Shown one piece after another: positions 1-8,900 of a stretch of 9,609 bases of DNA. How positions within the stretch are numbered: the stretch's first letter is position 1; each line of letters opens with the position of its first letter. A program made the translations under genes and the position numbers. The notes below the pieces were generated by a model. The model was not told where the DNA came from, did no database searches, and saw only the letters and a list, made by a program, of their open reading frames with translations. Origin of the DNA: Sphingobacteriia bacterium (lineage in GTDB: Bacteria > Bacteroidota > Bacteroidia > Chitinophagales > Chitinophagaceae); assembly GCA_004293505.1 (NCBI GenBank), contig RDYY01000097.1, positions 1 through 9,609 on the forward strand, in the 5' to 3' direction.

Positions 1-2003
1 GGCAGTGCATCCACATAAGTTGACTTGAGTTTGGTCAGTTCCCGGAACACCAAAATATCGTTTACAATAGGGTGCTTGGCAGCCATTTTCAACAAGACGT
101 CTTCGCCCGTGGCGTATTGTCCTGTTTTTGTTTTTTTGGCCTTGGTATCCAATTGTAATTTTTCAAAAAGCACTTCGCCCAACTGTTTGGGCGAGGCCAA
201 GTTGAACCTTACGCCAGCTTGTTCATAAACACTCTCCTCTGCTCGTTTGGCGTCCTCGCTCAATACTTTGCTGTAAGCTTGCAAAAACTCTTCATCCACT
301 TTTACCCCTTCGTACTCCATGTCGGTCAAGACCCGCACCAAGGGGTTGTCACATTTTTCAAAAACCGAAAAGACTTGTTTCTGCTCCATCAGGGGCAGAA
401 AAGTTTTTTTCAATTGCAGGGTAATGTCTGCGTCCTCCCCTGCATATTCTTTGATTTGTTCCAAGTCAACGTCTCGCATGCTGCCCTGGTTTTTTCCTTT
501 TTTCCCAATCAAGGTTTCAATGGCAACCGGTTCATACCCCAAATATTGCGTGCTCAACAAATCCATGCTGCGCCTGCCTTCTGGCTCAATCACATAGTGG
601 GCCAACATGGTATCAAAGAGTTTTCCTTTGGGCTCGATGCCATACCATTTCAAAACCAGCAAATCGTACTTCAGGTTTTGTCCAATCCAAGTCAGGTCTT
701 GTTTTGCCCACAAGGGTTCAAGGGAAACCAACAAAGACCGGGTTGCAGCTTGGTCTGTTGGCGCTGGAATATAATAAGCATGACCAGGGCGAAAGGCAAA
801 ACTCAGGCCCACCAATTCTACATTGTTGGCGTCCGTACCCGTGGTTTCTGTATCAAAACAAATTTCAGTTTGGGTCAGTAAAGTTCCCAGCATTTTTTCT
901 ATGGCCGAGGGTCCTTGCACCAACACATATTCATGTGCAGTATTGTGGATGTTGCGGTCTGCTGTTGTGGCGTTGGCATCCTCTTCGGTTTTTGCTGCTT
1001 CATTTGATTCTACCAAAGATTCCTCGGTGGTGTCAGGTTTTCCTTTGCCTTTGACCGGTTTTTGTACAACCGGTTGACCAAACAAATCGGTTTGTACTCC
1101 TTCAGGTGCGCTCGCAAAAGCATTGAAGCTTTCTCCCAATATGCGTTTGCCCAGGGTCTTGAATTCCAAATCAGAAAATATCTCGCTCAAAGCGGCCACA
1201 TTCCATTCCTTTAAACGAAAATCCTCTTCGTGAAACGATACGGGGACATGGGTGATGATGGTGGCCAATTTTTTGCTCATGATGGCCAAGTCCTTTCCTG
1301 CCCGCACTTTTTCACCTAAAGCACCCTTGATCAAGTCAGCATTTTCCAACACCCCCTCTAAGCTGTGGTACTCTTTCAATAGTTTGGCGGCAGTTTTCTC
1401 CCCCACACCAGGTATGCCAGGGATATTGTCTACGGCGTCGCCCATCAATCCCAACATGTCTACCACTTGTTCAATGCGGGCAATGTCCCATTTGGCGCAA
1501 ACTTTTTCGGCCGTTAAAATCTCTTCTGCATTGCCCATGAAGGGTGGCTTGTAAATAAAGACACCGGGCTTGGTCAACAATTGGCCATAATCTTTGTCGG
1601 GCGTTACCATGAATACTTCATAGCCCGCGTCTGCGGCTTCCCAGGCCAAAGTACCAATCACGTCATCGGCTTCGTACCCATCTTTTTCCACTACGGGAAT
1701 ATTGAAACCCCTGATGATGTTTTGGATATCTGGGATGGCGGCCAACAAGTCTTCTGGTGCTTCTTGGCGATTGGCCTTGTAATCGGTAAAATCAGTGTGT
1801 CGCTCAGTGGGGGCATGGGTATCAAAGCAAACAGCCAAGTGGGTGGGCTTTTCCTTGTTGATCAGGTCAAAAAGAGTAGCGGTAAACCCAAATTGGGCAT
1901 TGGTGTTGATGCCTTTTGAGGTAATGCGGGGGTTGCGAATCAATGCATAATAAGCCCGGTAAATCAGGGCGAACGCATCCAGCAGGAAAAGCTTTTTTGC
2001 CAT
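1..2003 (-). CDS. polA: DNA polymerase I, N-terminal 668 residues (3' end outside window)
   Basis: DNA polymerase I fills gaps and removes RNA primers in replication and repair in the cytoplasm. The minus frame stays open from an ATG at 2003-2001 to the window edge, giving about 668 of the roughly 930 residues usual for the family. The 5'-nuclease domain (about 1-290) carries the expected acidic residues: D9, D61, E111/D113/D114, D136/D138 and D189/D192, the last pair just before the helix-hairpin-helix segment IPGIPGVGEKTAAKLL. A low-complexity linker rich in Lys, Glu, Thr and Ala (about 298-350) follows. The 3'-5' exonuclease domain has all three motifs: Exo I D384/E386 in FDTETT, Exo II N443/D447 in GQNLKYD, and Exo III Y520/D524 in YAGEDAD. 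Proofreading should therefore be active, unlike in some thermophilic Pol I enzymes. The start of the thumb region is present; the polymerase catalytic motifs lie beyond the window. The start was chosen because it begins at the conserved MAKKLFLLDA end. It lies 18 bases after the DUF5916 stop, so the two may be co-transcribed. Confidence 0.97.
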   Translation of the reverse strand, partial: MAKKLFLLDAFALIYRAYYALIRNPRITSKGINTNAQFGFTATLFDLINKEKPTHLAVCFDTHAPTERHTDFTDYKANRQEAPEDLLAAIPDIQNIIRGFNIPVVEKDGYEADDVIGTLAWEAADAGYEVFMVTPDKDYGQLLTKPGVFIYKPPFMGNAEEILTAEKVCAKWDIARIEQVVDMLGLMGDAVDNIPGIPGVGEKTAAKLLKEYHSLEGVLENADLIKGALGEKVRAGKDLAIMSKKLATIITHVPVSFHEEDFRLKEWNVAALSEIFSDLEFKTLGKRILGESFNAFASAPEGVQTDLFGQPVVQKPVKGKGKPDTTEESLVESNEAAKTEEDANATTADRNIHNTAHEYVLVQGPSAIEKMLGTLLTQTEICFDTETTGTDANNVELVGLSFAFRPGHAYYIPAPTDQAATRSLLVSLEPLWAKQDLTWIGQNLKYDLLVLKWYGIEPKGKLFDTMLAHYVIEPEGRRSMDLLSTQYLGYEPVAIETLIGKKGKNQGSMRDVDLEQIKEYAGEDADITLQLKKTFLPLMEQKQVFSVFEKCDNPLVRVLTDMEYEGVKVDEEFLQAYSKVLSEDAKRAEESVYEQAGVRFNLASPKQLGEVLFEKLQLDTKAKKTKTGQYATGEDVLLKMAAKHPIVNDILVFRELTKLKSTYVDAL

Positions 2004-2021
2004 CCCACTAAGGTAGTCTTT

Positions 2022-3344
2022 CTATGATTTTTTCTTCAGGTTCAGGTAGTCCAAGAAATAAATAACCCGCACCGAAAGACTGTTCAATTGGTCGGTTCGG
2101 AGGGTTTCGCCAAAATTTTTGAAATAATTGTTGCGGGTGTCGCGGGTAAAATTGCTGATGGCGTCCTTCCAAACAATGTTTACAAAACTACCCAGCGCAA
2201 ATTGCCAGGTAAAGACCATGTCAATGTTGAAATAGTTCACGTTAAAATCCACATTCCGGTTGATGCCGCCAGGAATGGGCTTTAAGCCGCCATCCTTTTG
2301 CAAGGAATAAAAATCATTGTTTTCAACTTCGCTCCAGTAATGCCTGGCCCGGAAAGTCAAGCCCATCATGTTGGTGAAATTGTATTTGATGTTGAGGATG
2401 TTCTCCACCGTTTGCCTGTCCCTTACAGCAAAGATGATGCTGTCTGCCGCAAACAGGGTAGCAAAACCCAAGTTATTGAAGCGGTAATTTACATTGGTAT
2501 TGGTGCTGATGGTGAGTTTTTTGTTGAAGCGAAACTGGTGGTTCATGCCAATGTCATATCCCTTGCCATCATATTCTTTGACCAGGCGGGTAAAGAGCTC
2601 TAAGCCCATGGAATATTTTTTGGCGCGGTTGGTTTCCATCCATCCACCACCCCCCCAACTGGCAGGGCGACGAAATACTTTGTCGGCTACCCGGGGCTCG
2701 TAAAAATCATTTTGTGCTGGGTTGTAATTGAGGTTGGTTCCAAACCACCAAAGGTTTTTCAATTGTCCATTTAAATTGGTATTGAACCAAAGGTTTTGGT
2801 AAGCCCAAGGTTTAAACCGGTGAGACGTTCCCATGTTCACATTCCAATTCAAGCGATTGTACCAACCCTTGGGTTGCAGCCAGCGGTAGGTTACCCAAAG
2901 GTTGTTGTCCAAAAAATTGTTGTTGGTAAAATACCCCATGTCATTGTGGTTGTATTTCTCATCTGAAAAATTTTGGGAAACTTGAAATTGGAATCGACCA
3001 CTGGTTTTGCCAAAACCCCAATTGTAGGCGGTGCCCACTTGGTTTTTTCCTTCCGGCAAAATCCCCAACAGTTGGCTAACAGCCACTTTGCCATTTAGAT
3101 TCCATTTGTTGCCCTTGCTGTACATGTCCCACAAACCTGCCGTTACATTGGCATCATAGTCAGCGCCCGCCCGCATCACATTGGTGTTGATGAGGGAAAC
3201 ACTGGAATTGTTTTTCAGGGTTTGGTCCACCACCAAAATATTGTAATTGGTGAGGGGATTGGTTTCAATGTTCCGTTCTGTCTTGCCGTCTGTTACCGTG
3301 GCATGTTGTTCTTTGGTGATGGCGTTGAAGACCCCAATGCCCAA
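2022..3344 (-). CDS. DUF5916 family protein, C-terminal part (beta-barrel-like domain)
   Basis: This frame continues the DUF5916 domain for about 440 residues and ends with TAG at 2024-2022. The nominal start at 3344 is a TTG inside a conserved stretch (GLGIGVFNAIT), and a stop lies only a few codons further upstream in this frame, so it is not a natural start. Family-like landmarks include TNPLTNYNILVVDQTLKNNS (28-47), YNHNDMGYFTNNNFLDN (131-147), YRWLQPKGWYNRLNWNVNMG (153-172) and the terminal LSVRVIYFLDYLNLKKK. The alternating aromatic and polar residues look like outer-membrane beta-strands, so an outer-membrane barrel is a reasonable inference. On its own the fragment has no signal peptide and could not be exported. 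No further break is visible through to the natural C-terminus. Confidence 0.8.
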   Translation of the reverse strand: MGIGVFNAITKEQHATVTDGKTERNIETNPLTNYNILVVDQTLKNNSSVSLINTNVMRAGADYDANVTAGLWDMYSKGNKWNLNGKVAVSQLLGILPEGKNQVGTAYNWGFGKTSGRFQFQVSQNFSDEKYNHNDMGYFTNNNFLDNNLWVTYRWLQPKGWYNRLNWNVNMGTSHRFKPWAYQNLWFNTNLNGQLKNLWWFGTNLNYNPAQNDFYEPRVADKVFRRPASWGGGGWMETNRAKKYSMGLELFTRLVKEYDGKGYDIGMNHQFRFNKKLTISTNTNVNYRFNNLGFATLFAADSIIFAVRDRQTVENILNIKYNFTNMMGLTFRARHYWSEVENNDFYSLQKDGGLKPIPGGINRNVDFNVNYFNIDMVFTWQFALGSFVNIVWKDAISNFTRDTRNNYFKNFGETLRTDQLNSLSVRVIYFLDYLNLKKKS

Positions 3345-4392
3345 ACCCTCCCGGTTTCATTTCACTTTGCACGTCCCAATAATGCAAGGGAACGCCACCA
3401 ATGCGCCGGCTGTAAAAGAGCCCCCCTTTGCTGAACAACTCCGTTCCTTCTGTAAAAAAGGATCGGTATTCGTTGAACTGCACTTCAAAAGGGGTCAGGT
3501 TCAATACTTGGTTATCACTTTGCACTTGACCAAAATCAGGAATCAAGGTCATGTCCAGTGTGAAAGCTTGGTTGATGCCATATTTTACATCCATCCCCCC
3601 ATTTACGGCAGTGGCTGTGTTTTTTTGTCCAGGTGTATTGAAAGGATAATGGTTGGCGTAAGCCGAGAAATAAGGCGAGAAAGAAAGGCGGATGGGCAGC
3701 TTGATGTCTTTGATCCCCGTCCAGTTCCCAAACTGGGCCAGAAAACTTCCACCCACAGCGGGATCTACGGGGTTCCACATCAATTGTTTACCACTTCTGC
3801 TGCGTCGCCGCGTGATATTAATCCCCCAGTCTTGTACGGGCACATTGGCAAAGCGAATGGCTGCATAAGGAATCCGCATTTCAAAGGTCCAACCATCGGC
3901 TACAATGACCGAAGCGGTTTCGTAAACAGAATTCCAGTTCCCGTCTTCTCCGTCGCTGGAATATTTGGCGTCAAACTGTTCACCCAATGAGGTAACATAG
4001 TAGCCAAATCCATTGATTTTGTCGTGGTAGGTATCAAAAATAACCCCAATGAAATCATTGGACCCTATCACATCTCGGCCCACCAATTCTTTGGTGATGC
4101 TGTCTTTGTTTTCTTCGTGTACATAACCGGAAACAAAAATATTGTCGTTGTTGTAGACAATTTTGATCTCTGTCCTGTTCTTGAATTCTTCTTTCTCCCC
4201 AAATGTGGGTCGCCACTCTACAAAATCCTTGGCCACGGGAGCTGCTTGCCAAGCACTGTCGTTTAGCAAACCATCAATTTTAATTTTCCCTGTTGTTCGC
4301 ACAGCTGGCAAGGAACGAGCGTCCTTGTTCATTTGCGCTATTGTGGTAAAACTTGAGCTCAACAGGAGCAAGAGCAGCAGGGTTCTGGTCAT
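3265..4392 (-). CDS. DUF5916 family protein, N-terminal part (signal peptide, CBM9-like domain, start of DUF5916)
   Basis: This open frame of 375 codons starts at ATG 4392-4390. Residues 1-20 form a signal peptide (a run of leucines ending TTIAQ), so the product is exported. Residues about 27-220 resemble the carbohydrate-binding family 9-like domain found at the front of DUF5916 proteins (KIKIDGLLNDSAW near 36-48, GVIFDTYHDKINGFGYYVT around 116-134, WTFEMRIPYAAIRF near 168-181). Residues from about 232 match the start of DUF5916, with the strongly typical stretch IPDFGQVQSDNQVLNLTPFE (284-303) and FFTEGTELFSKGGLFYSRRIGG (312-333). After residue 349 the frame leaves the family sequence. The last 26 codons, rich in His, Arg and Gln, read across the frame of the C-terminal half and are not genuine. 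The family is common in Bacteroidota and has no settled biochemical role. A terminator separates it from the amidohydrolase genes upstream. Confidence 0.85.
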   Translation of the reverse strand: MTRTLLLLLLLSSSFTTIAQMNKDARSLPAVRTTGKIKIDGLLNDSAWQAAPVAKDFVEWRPTFGEKEEFKNRTEIKIVYNNDNIFVSGYVHEENKDSITKELVGRDVIGSNDFIGVIFDTYHDKINGFGYYVTSLGEQFDAKYSSDGEDGNWNSVYETASVIVADGWTFEMRIPYAAIRFANVPVQDWGINITRRRSRSGKQLMWNPVDPAVGGSFLAQFGNWTGIKDIKLPIRLSFSPYFSAYANHYPFNTPGQKNTATAVNGGMDVKYGINQAFTLDMTLIPDFGQVQSDNQVLNLTPFEVQFNEYRSFFTEGTELFSKGGLFYSRRIGGVPLHYWDVQSEMKPGGFGHWGLQRHHQRTTCHGNRRQDRTEH

Positions 4393-4547
4393 GTGCAGGT
4401 TTTTGGCGGTTCGGTTGCTACCCCTTTAATCGTTTGAAACCAACAAATGTTACACCGCTTGTTGATTTTAGGGATTTATTAAGGACCAGCGGTAAGAAGA
4501 GGGTGCCATTGAGCATAAGTTGGAACCCCAAATGTTAAAACTCCCCC
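4393..4547 (-). promoter_or_regulatory. Intergenic region that should hold the DUF5916-polA promoter
   Basis: These 155 bases lie between the amidohydrolase terminator and the DUF5916 start and carry no credible gene. Because a strong terminator precedes them, the promoter for DUF5916 (and possibly polA) should be here. The 9-mer TAACATTTG occurs twice on the minus strand, as the complement of 4529-4537 and of 4444-4452. It resembles the Bacteroidota -7 element TAnnTTTG but with one extra base between TA and TTTG. I see no well-spaced -33 TTTG box for either copy, so neither can be called a promoter with confidence. No Shine-Dalgarno sequence precedes the ATG at 4392. Confidence 0.3.
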
Positions 4548-4586
4548 AAAACAAAAAACCCGGTCACTGTATGTGCCGGGTCTTTT
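4548..4586 (-). terminator. Rho-independent terminator of the amidohydrolase operon
   Basis: On the minus strand, ACCCGG (complement of 4576-4581) pairs with CCGGGT (complement of 4558-4563). Inside it, CAC and GTG also pair, leaving a loop of about five bases (ATACA) and one unpaired A. The stem is followed by TTTTTTGTTTT (complement of 4558-4548). It sits about 20 bases after the TAA stop of the 437-residue amidohydrolase gene (4606-4604), the expected place for an intrinsic terminator. The plus-strand reading has a poorer T run (TCTTTTG) and no plus-strand gene to serve. Confidence 0.85.
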
Positions 4587-4603
4587 GTGAAGGTTGCTGC
4601 TGG

Positions 4604-5917
4604 TTATTTGATACCGTATTTGTATTTGTACCGCTCGTAGAGTTGCTTGTGCTTGTCATCCAACACCAGTTTGCGGCCTTGGATGAAAGCGTGTTGTACC
4701 ACACTGGATTTCATGTCTAAGATGTCGCCATCGCTCACAATGATGTTGGCGTCTTTTCCTTTTTCAATGGAACCCGTGGTGTTGTCAATGCCCAAAACTT
4801 TTGCGGTATTCAACGTGATGGCACCTAAAGCTTCTTCCTTGCTCAAACCATAAGCGGCAGCCGTTCCTGCGTTGAAGGCCAAGTTGCGTCCACGGTTTTG
4901 GGGATCATCGTCATTGATGCAAAACAACACACCCGCTTTTTGCAAGATGGCGGCCCTTTTGTAAGGCATGTCAATATCATCGTCGTCCAAAGTGGGCAGG
5001 TCGTGCATTTGGCTCATGATGACAGCCACATTGTGTTGTTTGAGCAAATCAGCAATTTGCCAAGCATCCGAAGCGCCAATCAAGACCACTTCAAATCCAA
5101 ACTCTTTGGCAAAATCTATGGCAATGAGCATTTGTTTTACTTGGCTGCAGTGCACATAGAGTTTTTGTTTTTTCTCGAACAAGGGCCTTGCGGCTTCCAG
5201 TTTTAAATTGGGCTCTTTGCTTTCTTGGGCAAAATAAGCTTTGGCTTCACGGAAAAACTGTTTAACCGCATCAATCTTGTCTAAAGCTTCTTTGGTTGGA
5301 TCTCCTTGCACGCTAAAGAACTGTGCAAACAAGGCCCCAAATCGGCCGCCGGGACGGGATAGCAAGGAAGGCATATAGAGCTGCATGCCCATGTCGGCTT
5401 TGTAAGCAGCATCTTCCCAGTTCCAAGCATCCAATTGTACCACAGAAGAAGTACCACCCACCAAGGATCCTACCGGGGCTACGTGGGCCAAGAGGATACC
5501 ATTGGAACGAAGGGTATTGGTGATTTTAGAATCGGCATTGTAGGCTACTATGGAACGTACACTGGGATTCACGTCTCCAATTTCGGTTAAGTCTGTAGTA
5601 GAACGGATACCGGAGATTTCTTGCAAGCCCAAAGAAGAAGCCGGCAAAATCAATCCTGGGTAAACGTGTTTGCCTTTTACATCAAACACGGCAACATCGT
5701 CAGCAGGAATGGCCAGGCCAACCCCTACTTCCTCAATTTTTCCGTCTTTGATTTTAATGGTTGCATTTTCCAATACAGTCCCATTGCCCACGTGCACCGT
5801 TCCATTTTTCAGAAAGAGCAAGCCCTTTTGTGCTTTGGCCGGATAGATGGTTTCTTGCGCAGTTGCCATTCCGCCCAGGAGCAGCAAGCTGTTGACTAAT
5901 GTGATTATTTTTTTCAT
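4604..5917 (-). CDS. Secreted amidohydrolase-like protein lacking the HxH metal motif
   Basis: This 437-residue exported protein belongs to the amidohydrolase superfamily (imidazolonepropionase-related group). Start ATG 5917-5915 was chosen because it opens a signal peptide, MKKIITLVNSLLLLGGMATA ending in Q21; the same frame is open further upstream but overlaps the preceding gene. Residues 32-88 form the usual N-terminal beta-sandwich (KDGKIEEVG at 57-65). Where the fold normally has PGxIDxHxH there is PGLILPASSLGL (88-99), so both metal-binding histidines are missing. H256 (YVHCS) and D336-D338 (INDDD) remain near later ligand positions, while GASD at 281-284 replaces the usual third His region. 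The C-terminal signature GSIEKGKDANIIV (382-394) is intact. The gene begins 10 bases after the stop of the 1062-residue amidohydrolase, so the two are almost certainly co-transcribed. The substitutions look like a conserved feature of a Bacteroidota subfamily rather than decay. Substrate and activity are unknown; it may be a pseudo-enzyme partner. Confidence 0.88.
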   Translation of the reverse strand: MKKIITLVNSLLLLGGMATAQETIYPAKAQKGLLFLKNGTVHVGNGTVLENATIKIKDGKIEEVGVGLAIPADDVAVFDVKGKHVYPGLILPASSLGLQEISGIRSTTDLTEIGDVNPSVRSIVAYNADSKITNTLRSNGILLAHVAPVGSLVGGTSSVVQLDAWNWEDAAYKADMGMQLYMPSLLSRPGGRFGALFAQFFSVQGDPTKEALDKIDAVKQFFREAKAYFAQESKEPNLKLEAARPLFEKKQKLYVHCSQVKQMLIAIDFAKEFGFEVVLIGASDAWQIADLLKQHNVAVIMSQMHDLPTLDDDDIDMPYKRAAILQKAGVLFCINDDDPQNRGRNLAFNAGTAAAYGLSKEEALGAITLNTAKVLGIDNTTGSIEKGKDANIIVSDGDILDMKSSVVQHAFIQGRKLVLDDKHKQLYERYKYKYGIK

Positions 5918-5927
5918 GGTTCTTGCT

Positions 5928-8900
5928 TTATTGGTGATCGTCTGCGTCTTCAATGTCAATTTCCAACATGCCCAATTTGTGGCCATGGTCCAGACAAGTA
6001 TGGATGTACTTGTAAGAAGGGGTAAATGGCGCAACAGGCCCACCGCTGCGTTTTTCACCCACCATTTTGCTGATCAAGCGCGTCCTTTCGGCTTTTACTT
6101 GTTTGCGCATGGACAGGTCTTTTTCGCGGTCCCAGTAAACCGTACCGTCTACGACTGTATACAAAGACATGGCATAGATGCTCAAAGGATTGTCGCTCCA
6201 CAACACCAGATCAGCGTCCTTGCCTTCTTTGATGCTGCCCACTTGGTTGTCCACGTGCAACATTTTAGCCGGATTGATGGTCACCATGTTGAGGGCCTCT
6301 TCTTCGGTCAAGCCACCATATTTCACACTTTTGGCTGCTTCTTGGTTCAAGCGACGGGCCATTTCAGCGTCATCCGAATTGATGGCCACATTTAAGCCCA
6401 CTTTGTGCATGATGGCGGCGTTGTAAGGAATAGCATCTTGCACTTCGTTTTTGTAAGCCCACCAATCAGAGAAGGTAGAAGCGGCTACACCATGTGCTTT
6501 CATTTTGTCGGCTACTTTATAGCCTTCCAAAATGTGGGTGAAAGTATTGATGCGGAAACCAAAGCGTTCTGCCACGCGCATGGTACCGACGATTTCACTG
6601 GCCACATAACTGTGACAAGTAATGAAGCGTTTTTTGTTCATGATTTCCACCAAAGCATCCAATTCCAAATCGCGGCGGAAGGCAGAAGGCGCTGCTCCTT
6701 TCTTCTTGCTGTTGGCTTCAAATGCTGCCCATTGGCCTTCATAAATCTTGGCGCGGTTAAAGGCATCAATCAAAACTTGTTCCACACCCATGCGGGTATC
6801 GGGATAGCGGGTGTTGCCTTGGCTGTTGGAAGAACGTTTTACGTTTTCACCCAAAGCAAATTTGATGAAGGGATCAGCTCCTTTGAATTTCAATTCTTCA
6901 TCATTGGCACCCCAACGCAATTTGATCAACTGGGTTTGGCCACCAATGGTATTGGCCGAGCCATGCAAGATGTGAGAGGTTGTCACACCACCACTCAATT
7001 GGCGATAAATGTTGATGTCATCTGGATCCAAGTTGTCTTGGATGCGCACTTCTGATGTAACAGATTGACCCCCTTCGTTGGTAGAAGCGGAAGCAATGTG
7101 GGAGTGTTCATCAATCAGGCCAGCTGTCAAATGCTTGCCTGTGCCATCAATCACGCGCGCACCGGCATCGCTCAAGCCCTTTCCAATTTTGGCAATTTTT
7201 CCACCTTTCACCAAAACATCTGTGTTCTCTAATTTACCTGCTTTGTCGCTGGTCCAAACGGTAGCATTTTTAAAGAGCAGGGTTTCTTGTTTGGGCACGG
7301 AGCTGTCGGCTGCGCCAAAGGCAGTAAAAGGATACAGTGTACCGCCCAATTTTGGGGCGGGTTTTGCTTTGGCACTGTCAGATTTTACTGCAGCCATGGC
7401 AATGGGGCTGGCTGTCCAAGTCAAGAGGTTGCCTGCAGAGTCTACGCCTGTTCCATTCCATGAACTACCGTTGTTGAATCCGGTTAAACGGGTAGCACTG
7501 GCAGGTAAATTAACAGCACCCATCATGGCCGCTGCAGCACCAGCATTGGCGCCACCTGCTCCACCCATCATGGCCGCCATGGCAGGGTTGGCCCTGCGCA
7601 CCCTTAAGCCAGGGGCAAAGCCAATTTTCACGGTGCGTCCATCGTGGCTAAAACGTGCTTGTAAAGTGTCTTTGCCAATGAGGGTAGCACTGCTGGCCGA
7701 TTTCACATCCAAAGTAAATGCTTGGGCACCACTGGGTGTGTTGACCACTAAATTATAGGTACCCGCAACTGGAGACCAGGCGTCTTCTTTGATGCTGTAT
7801 TTTTCACCCTGTACCCAGTTTTGCATGATGACGGCACGGTCGGAGAAAATGGGTGCATTGGTCACCACAAAATTGGCCAGTTTTCCTACTTCTAATGAAC
7901 CCACTTTGTCGTAAACGCCCAACCAGTTGGCGGGGTTTTTGGTAAGGGCTTCCATGGCTGCTTTTTCACTCAAGCCATATTCAATGGCTTTGCGCAAGTT
8001 GGCCAAAAAAGTTTTGGGGTCCCGCAAATCTGCAGCAGTCAAACAAAATGGGATGCCTGCTTTTTCAATGGCACCCGGATTGGTGGGTCCCAGTTCCCAG
8101 TTTTTCATGTCGGCCAATGAAACCAAACGCGCGTCATTGGGGTCTTCAACGTCTTGTGCTTGGGGAAAGTTTACGGTTACAATCATGGGCGCTTTGGTTG
8201 CTGCCACGTCTTTGATGCGCTGGAATTCGCGACCCGTTGCTTTGATGATGTATTGAACACCAAATTCGTCTCCAATTCTATCTGCCCGCATCACGTTCCA
8301 CAAATCCGTACCCCTGTCTTGCGCATCAAAAATTTGTGGCAAAGACTGCAGCTCATTGAAAGCTTTCAGGGAGAGGTTTACACCTTCTTTGGTAGCGGCT
8401 GCGGGATTCCCTTTGAACCAAGCGGCATCCAAATAGGTTTGGCGCAGCAAAGCAATGCTGCCCATCATGGAGGAAGGATAAGAGAGCGATGAAGTGCCCT
8501 TGTTGAAAGAGAGATTGGCAGTGGCTTTTTCTTTGACCACTACAAAATTGTCTTTTAAGTTGGCCAAGGTTACTACAGCACCTGTACCACGAACAATGCC
8601 ATCTTTTTGGTGGGTGGCCACGGTACCAAAACCTGCTTCGCGCAAAGGCTTGGCACGGCTATCGTCTACGGCAAACAAACGGATGGCGTCTACCTCGGCT
8701 TTGATGGCGGGGTTCCATCCATTCAATCCCTTTGTACCGCCCGTAGTTTGTTGAGCGTTAAAAAAGGCCTGGATGTTTTGCGGAGTGGCGGCAGGCGCAC
8801 CCGCTCTTTGTGGCTGGGGAATACCATAGTCGGTATAAATGTCTATAAAGGATGGATAGAGGAATTTGTCTTTACAGTCTACCACTACCGCATCTTTTGG

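Larger units (their letters stand above)
2022..4392 (-). pseudogene. Interrupted DUF5916 / CBM9-like protein gene (whole locus)
   Basis: The two minus-strand open frames at 4392-3265 and 3344-2022 are consecutive parts of one DUF5916 family gene. Homology-like content passes from the first frame to the second near 3346, where a +1 (or -2) change of frame is needed. Neither half alone resembles a complete member of the family. The joined product would be about 789 residues, slightly shorter than the 810-860 I expect. From memory of the family, about 25-30 residues normally lie between the FYSRRIGG segment and the GLGIGVFNA segment and are absent here, which points to a small out-of-frame deletion rather than a single-base slip. 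The rest of both halves looks well conserved, so the lesion is either recent or an assembly or sequencing error. Confidence 0.75.

Noticed and set aside
219..881. Plus-strand open frame of 220 codons opposite polA
   Set aside because: It is antisense to a strongly recognisable polA frame with all catalytic motifs, and its own translation shows no domain.
3337..3360. Programmed ribosomal frameshift joining the DUF5916 halves
   Set aside because: The needed shift is +1, the local GGGTTTG is not in register for a -1 slippery heptamer, and a stretch usually present in the family appears to be absent, which a frameshift alone would not explain.
5918..6058. Extended start for the 437-residue amidohydrolase (a 484-codon reading)
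   Set aside because: The extra 47 codons overlap the preceding gene and would bury a good signal peptide; ATG 5917 with a 10-base spacer is the natural start.
6405..7758. Plus-strand open frames of 216 and 226 codons opposite the long amidohydrolase
   Set aside because: They mirror the codon pattern of the minus-strand gene, overlap it fully and resemble no family.
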